Below are positions 44,991 to 56,900 of a stretch of DNA of 64,000 nucleotides, piece after piece (positions within the stretch are counted from its first letter, which is position 1; each line of letters begins with the position of its first letter). Origin of the DNA: Pararge aegeria (lineage: Eukaryota > Arthropoda > Insecta > Lepidoptera > Nymphalidae); assembly GCF_905163445.1 (NCBI RefSeq), contig NC_053196.1:14471501-14535500 (forward strand). The letters are read 5' to 3'. The notes under the pieces were generated by a model that saw only the letters and a list, made by a program, of their open reading frames with translations, made no database searches and was not told the origin of the DNA. Both the position numbers and the translations under genes were made by a program.

Positions 44991-47900
44991 GTAAATATTT
45001 TTAGCTTTTAGTGGCAGAGCTCGTCCGGGGAAGTTTTATTACTTTTTTTTTAATTACCAACAGCTTTACATTTCAAAAAAAAACAATTTAAACTAGCTTA
45101 TACGGTAAGAAGACAAAATGTATATCTAATTACAGGTAAACACCGCATGCTATAAATAGTGTTAAACTAGCTTACAACTACACAAACAAGATGGAAGTGT
45201 ATCCAGTGTAGGAAGGTATAAAATAGGCAATGTATAAAATTTCATTCAGGCCATCAAAACTATTTGAAAGATGTAGTACTGCTATTTTATGTTACCATAA
45301 AAAGCTAACATTAACTAACTATATAACATTAATAAAAAGTAAATTAAACTAACAAAAAAATATGATTAATTTTATTCCATTACAAGTTAGCCCTTGACTG
45401 CAATCTTACCTGGTGGTATGTGATAATGGAGTCTACGATGGTAGCGGGCTAACCTGTTAGAGATTATAGTAGTCATGCTCCTAATCGGTTTATACGCGAT
45501 ATCGTACCGGAACACTAAATCTTCCCACAATGAGAAGAGGGAAGACCGTGGTCCACCAAGCTGGTCCACTCCAAAGCGGATTGGTGGACTCCACACACCT
45601 ATGAGAACATTATCGAGAACTCACAGGCACGCAGGTTTCCTCTCGACCTTTTCCTTCACCGTTGAAACAAGTGATATTTTGATTACTCAAAACGCACGTG
45701 TAACTTAGAAAAGTTAGAGGTGCGTGCTGGGATTCGAACTCTGCCCCCTCCGAAAGTGCAGTCGATTAGTTGCGTTTGCTGAAGATCCCACTAGGCTATG
45801 ACTGCTTCTGCGCCCGTTACTGAGCAATTAATCAATCAGATTTTTGGAGTTAGTTGGAAGGACGGAGAGCTAGGCTGCTTTCGATCCTAGGAAAACAAAT
45901 GGTTCCCTCGGGGTTCATAAAAAGCCGTAATAAAAGCGGAACAAAAACGCGCGGCTATTCAACTTGCAATGTTTGTATGCTAGTTTAGGACGAATCTCTA
46001 ATCTTAAAGCTTTAGAAGCTATAAAGTTTATTAAATTGTAACATTGTTTCTAGAAAAAAATAATATTAAAGTATAGAATAAATCGTGTAAAATATTAATG
46101 AAGTTGAATCAATTCCTACCCTTTTCCTATCCAAGTGTAAGTAGTTTTATCCTGATGTTTTATATTTTAGGTTTCCCTAACTTTTATTAAACATATCATC
46201 ATCATCATCAAAGCTCTACAGCCCTGGGTGGGCCTTGGCTTGGTCAAGCATCTTTCTCCATTTGAGGCGGTCAGAAGCTGCTTCTTTCCAGCTCCGAACT
46301 CCCAGAACCCTCATATCCCTCTCAACTCCATCACTCTACCGACCCCTAGGTCGTCCTCGGCTTCCACGCCCCTCCAAAGTGCCCTCCATCAACCTCTTTG
46401 GCGCTCTCGTGCCTTCCATGCGTTGCACATGCCCTGCCCATTGCATTCTTAACAGTTTGAGAGTTCTGACGACATTCGGTTCTTTAAATAGTTCGTATAG
46501 CTCGTGATTATACCGAATGCGCCAAAAACCATTATCCTGCATAGCACCAAACACTCGTCGCAAGACCTTTCGTTCGAAAATGAGCAGACTGTTTTCGTCT
46601 TTCTTGCTTAAGACCCAACATTCTGCGCCATATGTAAGTATTTTTTTTTTTTTTTTTTTTATTAAACATATAGACACCTGACATTGGCAAATCAGTGTAA
46701 AGCCAGAAGAAAAAAAAAAGCTTTTGAAGTATCCGCCATATTTCATTTACCTTTTTGTCGGACCAAGGCAGGACAACATGCGCCTGTCTTTCGAATTTGC
46801 TCACTTTTAAATGCTTACAGAAATAACTGTGACATTTTTAGTACTTCTTTGACCTCATTCAAAAAACATGTCAAACATTTACTTACATAACTTAAATTAA
46901 TTTATTTTCCGTTTTAATTTTATATCATCACTATTCATTGTATAGTACTGCAGGTATTCAGTTTTAAATTTTGCTTTATTTGATTAGCTTTTAGATTATC
47001 TAAATTAAGCATGCTGTGGTCATTTCTAGAAGGTTTCCATCTCTGTCTTTCTCTTGTATTTATGTTATTCTCATGATAACGTCATTGGTTGTTACCAGTT
47101 TAATGATCCAATAAAAAAAAAAAAAATGTATTTTTGATTGCGTCATATACTCCTTAAACTCAAGTTAAATCAATTAAGTAGCATAACCGTGAATAAGTAG
47201 TAAAAAACAGAAGGACAAACAGTCTTAAGAGTTTGAAAATAGTGTAAAATAGTCGGTTCAGCCTTGGCAGTCTCCTAAATCACGATGACTGGGCAATTAT
47301 AATCCTACCCGATTTCACGGTTTTTCGTTTCAGATTGTAGTTATGTTCGAAATGGTTTAAAACTCCGTTATAAGTAGAGTAACCATGACGCAATGCAGAA
47401 AATTCCATTTCTATTATATAAAGCTAACATTATAACTGAAAAAAGCATGTTTTTTTTCGGTTTGATGCCGTTATTTTATCATCAAAGAAAGAAAATAAAT
47501 CAACTCTGAGCCTTCTTATAGAAAGAAATTGTTAATATTATAAATGTCAATGTAAGTTTGTTTGTTACGCTTTCACGCAAAACTACTTAACGGATCCTCA
47601 TGTACACATATTCTTGGAAGTGTTAGAAGTATTATAGGATACTTTTTATTCCGATATAAAGCTCGGTTCCTTTTGGAGAGGGGATGAAAGTGTTTGACGA
47701 TTTTACACCATAACTCCGACAAATTATAACCGATTTAAATAATTATTTTTTGCTATATAGGTTATAGTATGTGTTTAATTTTGCCCAAACTGTGGTTGCA
47801 GATAGATGACAGAACTCCTCAGCGGACAGGAGGAAACCCCTCATTTAAGGTTTAGCGATACTGAATACTTTTTTAGAACTACAATTAAATTTAATGCCAC

Positions 47901-50900
47901 ATCAAAAAACAAAATCAAAAGCAGACGAAGATGCGGGCAACAGCTGAAATTAAAATGTCTGTTGAAAAGTCAAAATAAATTTTCACTTTTAACAAGCTTT
48001 TAACTAAATGCATTCAAAAGTATACACGGTGTCTATAATAAGAAAAAAATATTATAAAATTATTGCTTGCCAGTTATTCCGAATAATTTTAAAACGGTTG
48101 GACTGCATGTGATGTGACTTTCACAGTCAGGCAGAGAAAACATGGAGTAACATTAACTAACTTAATACAGTGAAATAATAAAATATTTAATTCTAGAAAT
48201 AATAAATAAATTATATTTAAAACTCAACACAGTGAAATAATAAAATAAAAATAGGGGTTCATAAAGTAAGTTCCTTTCCTTTGGTAATCCCTACTAGAAA
48301 GTCAACCCCTAAAGGTATAACGGAGGCAGGAATACTACAGGAATACAAGATAGTTTGTAAAGCGCCGGATAAAATGCCGGCCACCAATTCGTTACCCAAA
48401 AAAGGGTAACGAATTGGTGGCCTTTTAATGGCAGATGTTTATTTTTTATTATTTATAATTATTTTTTACGTACAAGGAACCAAAGAGCATGAGAACAGAA
48501 AATTATAGACGAAAATGTCGAAATCTAAAAATATCAAGTTTTGATCTAAGCAACTGCTCTTTTCCATATTAAAAAGAAGTCATAAACTTAAGGTAAAGAG
48601 TTGAATTTATTTCTTTACCACTTCCCAATACTTCCGGCTTAAATGCTTTATTGCCAGCATTTATTTAACTTGCAATGTTCGTACGAGCATGTTTGAGTCT
48701 TTCCGGTTCCGGGTTATTCGAACACTTCTAAATTTCATAAATATGTTTCGTTTTCGATAATCGGTAAAATCCGCCATTAATATAGTTAAAACATTACATT
48801 AATTGGCTGAAGATATTGAGGATGAAATTAAATGAAAATACACTTTATTGTACACCAAATAAAAAAAAAAACAAGCATTAGAAAAAAAAGCGATCTCTAC
48901 CAGGCAACCTTTTGTAGGTTGCCTGCAAATTGAATACATGAAGTTGTGAAGAAGGGTTAGGGTGTACACAAAGTAATACTTGAATAATAAACATAAATTA
49001 CAAAGATATACATTATACATACTTCATAAAAAAAAACAAAAAGAGGGTGTAGAAAGAAATAAACTTTTATTTGGGTATACACAAAAATAAAAGCATTTTA
49101 TAATGATATGTGATCGTTGCCGGTCTGATGGGACCCGCACGGAGTATAATAGGATATTTATGTATAGGTAAACCAGTAAATTAAATACCTTGATCTGATT
49201 GATTTTAAGTTATTAAACCAAGTACATACGAGTACCTAAATCTTTTTGATATCATACAAATTGTGAAAGGAGTAATAAGTGGATGGCAAAAGTTTTAAAG
49301 GAAAACTTTATTTTATCCTAATTAGCGAAAATAAACGAATTAAAAAAAAACTTTTAACTTATTTAAATTATTTGTAAAAACATCAGTTACCTTTAATTTA
49401 ATACAGATATTCCATACTGCGCTCTATAATATATATTTCAATAAACATGAATATTCACTAAGTAAGTTAAGGCCGTATTCCGCTGGCCCAGTTGATCAGA
49501 TTGGAGGACTCCACACACCTTTGAGAACATTATGTAGCAAAATTGCATGCAGGTTTCCTTACAACGTTTTTTTTCACCGTTGAAGCAAGTGATATTTTAA
49601 TTACTTAAAACGCACATAACTTAGACAAGTTGGAGGTGCGTGCTGGGATTCGAACTCGGCCCCCACTAGTTTGATTAAAAAGATCTTACTTTCTGTTGCA
49701 AAAAAGAACTATCCTTCTTAAAATATGGTAATCCTACACGTTAGGATACTGATTCAAGGTTCCTAGATTAGACAATCGTTAAGGAATTGCTGCAAATTGA
49801 CCACCGCTCACTTCTGTGCTGTGGCCGGCTGACAGTGAGATCATGATTGTGTAAGCACGAAAAGTCTCGCTGCACTTATTTTGATATAGGATGGATGTAC
49901 CAGTCTCTGACCAGATATGAATAGTTTTTCACATAAAAAAGTCGTTATATTAAATACTATCGTTGTTCAATAATGTTTTATTGTTTTTTTTAATCGTTAT
50001 CTTATTTATACGAATAGAAAAGATTAGAAGAGCACATAGAACATTTATTAATGCACATAGAATTCTAAAAACTAGACTAGATTTTAGCAGGAGATGACCA
50101 TTTTTCATATTTTATGGGTTGAGAAATTTCTCACAAAAACCGGCGATATAGAGTATAGGGTAGGAACTACCACTGAATTACCACTACTGTTGTTGTTCGT
50201 TGTGAATTGTGGTTATGAGAAATTTCGTGTGTGAATTTAAAGTTTAATTTGGCAACTTAGATTTATTTTTACTTAACTCAACGATAGGATAGGGTTACCT
50301 GAAGGTCATGGTAACGTAACGTGGGTGGATCGTACGTAGGGACCGTCGATATAACAAACAAACAGATGCACTTATAATACTACTAGTATTGATTATCCGA
50401 GAAAGAACGAACTGAATAACAAAACATTTCTTACGCATGTGAATAAGGTAGATACCTAGTTAGAGGAAGCATTGACATTGCGTGATATTATCTATACAAC
50501 TGCGCCACAGAAATCCTTCCTCGTTAACTTTGTCATACGATAATATGAAGTTAAACACAGGCACGACCGTGTGACTAAATCATTACTCATGCATGATTAA
50601 CTTACTGTATGTACCCCTAGGACGAATGAGGATACTGTAATTTTATAGTAAAATAGACCTTACATTTATGTCTTTAAGGCTTAAGTCATATTATACTTTT
50701 TTGACGACGGCGCATCGTTAAGCGCTGTGGTATTAAAGCCCCAAAGTTTGACGGCCGACTGTCGCAGTGGGCAGCGACCCTGCTTTCTGAGTCCAAGGCT
50801 GTGGGTTCGATTCCCACAACTGGAAATAGTTTGTGTGATGAACATAAGTGTGTTCCAGTGTCTAGGTGTTTATCAGTCAGTCATCTTAGTACTCATAACA

Positions 50901-53900
50901 AAAGCTACGCTTACTTTGGGGCTAGATGGCGATGTGTGTATTCTCGTAGTATATTTATTTATTTAAAGTAAGCGTAGCTTGTGTCATGGATACTAAGATG
51001 ACTGAAGAATATGTTTATGAATTATATATAACTATGTACTTATAATATACAGATAAACACCCAGACGCTAAAATACACAAACATTTTTCCAGTTGTGGGA
51101 ATCGAAAACTAGGACTCAGAAAAAAGGGTCGCTACCCATAGTGCAAAGAAATAACTAATGGCGGTAAATTTCTCCTTCCTGTTTCTGTGTTTGTGCCGAT
51201 GGACAGGTAAAATTTATCTTTTGTCAGTGGACATAATCCGGGGATAAAATTTTTGTCTTCTGCCTATTCCGGTCTGGTCTGGTTGGAGACTGGCCTTGGC
51301 TAGTTTTTCACTTTACCGACAAGACATGCCGCCATGCGTTCCGGTGATTTGTCGCATAGAAACCGATTAGGAGTATGAGTTAGAGTATATTAAATACCTG
51401 CCATAATGAATATACTTTTATTGCACACCACAAAAATTACATAAAAAAAGAAAAGTATAACAAAACAACGTATGCAATTTGGCGGCCTTATCGCTTCATA
51501 GCGATTTCTTCCAGGCAACCAATGGTCAAGAAAACAAATACAGAAAATGGGTTGGTGGTGCACAAATACATATAAACATAAAATATCTTAGACTGCGTCA
51601 TTACTTAACACCAGGAGTGAATGAAGAGCTAGCTTGTAGTGTATTAAAATAAACCTAGCCGTGCTGATATATCTGAATGTGGCGCCCGACGGGACTACTG
51701 ATGAATTTGAGTTTTACTATTTTCTCGTTTTCAGGTGCGTCGATGGCAAGCATGGGATCAGAAGGTCAACAAAGAGGAGACCGACCGGCCGAAGTTTCAG
51801 TCCAACGCTAAGAAGCAGGTGCAGTTCCTGAAGGGGGAAGATGGTGAACCATGGGTAAATACATTTTAGAACTCCTCTCCCCTCCCTCGTGAGTATATTC
51901 CCACTTTCGAACATGCAGATGCAAAGTAATGTGTCATCTCTTGTTTTAAACTTGTCTCATTGTAATATGGACCTTTGAAAAAGTAAATCAAAACTGCAAA
52001 GTTTCGTACTAGATGGCGCTACAGTCGCTATAAGACTGATGTAAAAGGCATATACTAATTTCGGCATCGACGGTAGGAGAGCCGTAGCCTTAATTGGTTA
52101 AATCGCTCAGGCCGCGATAGCCAGAGAGTCGCAGGTTGAAACCCAATCGGTTCGGAAAAAAATTATGTGCACTTTAAATTTATAAAATTGATAATGCCTC
52201 CAAGTATAGGTAAAAACACATATAACGATTATAAAATTGTAGATGCATAACTTCAAAACTCATTAATTTCAAGTAGTTTCACTAAATATAAGTTCTTTTG
52301 AAATCTAAGGTCTTACTTAGATACGGGAGATTTTCTCCATTTTAAATCCTCTTCGTACCCTGTATGCACGCAACCGAGCATAAACATAACACATGCCAAT
52401 TTTAATCATTTTATTTCCGCATCGCTTCCAGGTTTGGGTGATGGGTGAACATCCGGAGGACCAGTCGATTGATTCCATACTCGCAGAGGAAGCTCGCCAA
52501 CGTGCGTTATCCCAAGCACGCGAGGAAGCGCACCAACTGCGCAAATCTGTGGAAAAGGAGCTCACACATCTGATTGACTACAAACCATTGGATAGCTTAG
52601 AGCAGGTTAGTGGAGACCTTTAGTAGTTCTCGTCAAAGGAAGTACTATTGCCATGCTTATTTCTGCAGCTAAGCACCATTGTTGCCATGCTGTGTTCCGG
52701 TCTGAACTGCCATTCCCCACACATATTGGATAGAAGCAGGCGTTACTTTGCGGAAATCCATAATATATTATGAAAATTAAGCTTAACTTGCTATACTCCG
52801 CGAACAGCAGGTGAATCTGTATGGTGTAACTTATAATTACTTCAATCCGTATACTCCACACCAAACAGATCCTCGGCAATGTACCCTCTACGCACGTTTC
52901 GCTCCAACCCAACATAGAAAGTGATGATGCAATCTAAGATGGTAACAGGCTTATCTGTGTGGGGAATTATGAAAATTAAGCTTAATTTGCTATACTCCGC
53001 CAACAGCAGGAGAATCTTTATGGTGTAATTTATAATAACTTCAATCCGTATACTCCACACCAAACAGTAGGTAATTATTTTACCTCTAATGGTCTGAATG
53101 TTTACCATAAAATGGGAAAGTTTTTGAACTTGCAACGTTTCGCGGGTGTGAAGTGAGACCAACTTTACTTATTAGAAATTAGAATATACAAGAACCGTGT
53201 AGATACACAACAAATATTGAAGCATTATAAAACACTCTACTTCAGTAGTGTTGCAATTGACACCTAATTATTTTACCTCTAATATTCTAAACGTTTACAT
53301 TGAAATGGTATAAATGGCAAAAGTTTTTGAGCTAGCAACACTCTGCGGGTGTGAAGTGAGACCTACGCAGGGCGTTGTCACTGTTTTTGGACACAATGCA
53401 CTGCATGCAATAATGGCTGAATGAGGGTTCTGTATGTTCTTAAATCTGTGCGCGTAAGTCCTACATCATTTTATATACCTGCTTATCTACTTCGCAGAAG
53501 TTCGACCTATCACCGAAATCGGTGGATTCACTAGAGGACACCCTGGATTTGTACTGCTCAGTGGACGAACTCCGTCAGTCCATCGAGGCTTTGGAGCCGG
53601 AGCTGAAGGAGAAAAGCGACAGTGAAGCGGACAAAGAATACTGCGATGAGAACAACAAATTAAACCTCAACAAGAATACACTGCAGTTCAATTTCATTGA
53701 AGGCAAAAGAGATGTTATTCAGGTGAGAAATGTAATTATATTTGAACAAACTAATAAACTGGTAAATGAAATGAAATAGTACAGCTTATCCTATTAATAT
53801 ATGTACGATATCGTAACTATAGACACACGTTAAATTTATGTCTGTCTTTAAGTCTCCGGACTCCGGGGCCCAGCCGCCCAGGCTAATCTTGAGAACTTGC

Positions 53901-56900
53901 TGCACCTCTGCTTGTTTGAATACCTATAGGAAGGAGGAAGCTGTTATAGTCACGTGGTTAGAATTAAGATTTCACGTTCGAGGGGCCAAGTTCGAATCCC
54001 AGAACACACCTCTGACTTTTGCAGGTTATGTGCGCTTTAATTTTTTCTTTTCACTTTCTAACTTAGGTTAGAGATGTAATTTCTTTACTTCCTTTCGATT
54101 TCCAGGATTCAGGTCTGCCTCGTAACGGCGACGGAGTTGGTTTGCGCGTAGCGGCGTGGGAGCGACGAGTGGCGGCCGCGAGAGCTGGGGACATACTGCG
54201 AGGGTTGAGGGCTAGACGTGCGAGGACCTTGAGGGATGCTCAGCTCCAAGCTCAGGATGAAGATGCTGTGTGGAGGGAACAAGGTAAATGCCAGAATCCC
54301 AAAACACTGTACACGTATTTATATAAATTGTATATATATCTTAATATATATAAATCTCCTGTCACGATGTTTGTCCGCGATGGACTCCTAAACTACTTAA
54401 CCGATTTTAAATTAAATTGGCACACCGTGAGCAGTCAGGTCCGACTTAAGAGATAGGGTAGCTTCGATCTTTAATTATAGTCGCAATTTTATTTTATTGC
54501 AAATTTTTTGTCTATAATTAATTGACAGTCACATGTTATATATATATACTACTATACTCATTTAAGGCTTAGCGATACTGAATACTTTAAAAACAAAATC
54601 AAACGCAGACGAAGTCGCGGGCAACAGCTAGTATAAATATATGTTTATACTAATTAAATAATAAATAATAATATTTTTATTTTAAGTATATATGTATTAT
54701 ATATACATATATACCTTAAATTTCTCATCCTCACGCGATTTGTCGCACGTCCGAAGGTTGCCTGGTAGAAAATGCTTTAGCATTAACCGTTGTTTGTTTG
54801 TGCGATAAAGTGAATGAATAAATAATTAAAATAAAAACACTTATCACGCGTGCCCCACAAAAATGAAACCCATGTATGATATCTCAAATGTGTCTCAAAA
54901 TCCAATATAATCCAAATAAAATGATAGACAACTTCGAATGAAATTGAAAGCATTGTTAGTACGACGTAGTACACGTCACGTCAAAACTGAAATCAAAACT
55001 AAAAGATTGATATTTCTCAACTTATCTCTCTCTCTGGTCGTTCCTTCATCACTGAAGATCGTGTTCCTGGTGAGGTCTCAACTTCTAGTGGGTAAACTTC
55101 TCACCTTCTGTTGGAGGCCATTTTGGCGACTTGATTAAAGCGGCACGAATTTGACTCTTTCAACTGGTCATCATCTCTTTGGGGACCGGCCAGTTCTTTT
55201 GCCTTCGGTGCTGCCCGTAACTATAATTTTTTCCAGGCGATCATTCCGCCGAAATATGTGCCCGAAATACGAGAGCAAACGTTGGTATCATAGCGAGAAA
55301 AGTCGTAGACTAACTCCTAGCTGTGCCAGGATAGACATATTTGTGCGCTTGGCTGTCCAGGGTATTCTCAATATGCGCCTCCAGCACCACATCTCGAACG
55401 CCTCTATCGTCTGCCTTTCTCTTGTCTTGATGTTCCACGTTTCAACTCCATACAGGGAGGTGGGGAAAATCAAAAACTTCTCAACTTACCTAAGTGTAAA
55501 ATTAGTTTTTTTTAATCTAATGAGTATTTTCTCTTCAGAACGCAAAGCCAAAGAGGCGGAGGCGGCGATGCGAGAAATAGCGCGAGCGGCCCGCGAGGCG
55601 CACCGCCGTAGTGTGGACTTTACAACTCCATGTCAAATCACAGGTAGGCCAAAAATATTTTTATTGCGTTTTGTGTTACGTTCCTCGATCAAAATATCTC
55701 AATTGATCAATCAGATCAAATTTGACGGCCGATTGGCGTGGTGGGCAGCGACCCTGCTTTCTAAGTCCAGGACCGTGGGTTCAAGATGTAGATGTTTTTT
55801 TAGTAGTTGTGTTGCAAGTATTGAATAAATGAATGAATGAATACACTTTTATTGTACACCACAGAGAAAATTTACAGAGATACAAATACAACATCACAAT
55901 AAGGTATAACGTTCATCATAACAATTTGCATTGTTATGAATTTGTATTTTTAAGAATAAAAAAAATAAAAGTAAAAAATTACAGAGAAATAAAAATAATA
56001 AGACTTAAGATCTACATTAAAATGAAAATCCATTTCCCAGCTGGTAAGCCGCCAAACAGGGAGGCAGTGCTGGAGTGGTTCCGAACACAAGAACTTAAAC
56101 GCGCAGTTGGTCTCGACGAGAACAACAAACCAGTTGACTGGTTTCACGGTAAGTCACTCATACCTATTATTAATATACTATACTATATAATATACTATAT
56201 ACTAATACAATACACACATCGCCATCTAGCCCCAAAATAAGCGTAGCTTGTGTTATGGGTTTTATGAATAATATACATAAATACTTAGATTATACGTATA
56301 AACACCTAGACACTGAAAATCATTCATCACACAAACATTTTCCAGCAGTGGGAATCGAACCCACGGCCTTGCGCTCAGAGGGCTGGCAGCAGGGTTTTTG
56401 CAAACTGCGCCATTCGGCCGTCAATATTATTGAAGGTTGGTTATATTTTTGACGGCTGATTGGAGCAATTGGCAGCGACCCTGCTTTCTGAGTCCAAGGC
56501 CGTGGGTTCGATTCCCACAACTGGACAATATTTGTGTGATGAACATGAATGTTTTTCAGTGTCTGGGTGTTTATCTATATATTATAAGTATTTATGTGTA
56601 ATATTCATCAGATCAGTTATCTTAGTACCCATAACACAAGCTACGCTTACTTTGGGACTAGATGGCGATGTGTGTATGGTCGAAGTAAAAAAAAAAATTA
56701 GATATCATGACATCGGCCGCCTTTTATAAATTAATTCTTTAATGGTGCAGTTATAGTTATGAATAGGTTTATGTATTTATTTTGACTATATCTGTCGTCG
56801 CAGGGCTGATCACGCGGTCGGAAGCTGAGCAGACACTGTCGCAGCGGCCCGAGGGTAGCTTTCTGGTGCGACTGTCGGAGCGCGTGTGGGGGTACGCAAT

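Larger units (their letters stand above)
47953..50749. other. SH2D4 intron 1 interior, sparse repeats
   Basis: Holds the hairpin at 48379, a LINE tail near 48825-48925 (minus) and the SINE B at 49467. Otherwise AT-rich and blank. Confidence 0.5.

Noticed and set aside
48379..48422. Rho-independent terminator
   Set aside because: Shape is similar, but this is an intron of an animal gene and there is no bacterial context.
52607..53162. Minus-strand ORFs in SH2D4 intron 3
   Set aside because: The two proteins resemble each other only because they read the tandem family H repeat.
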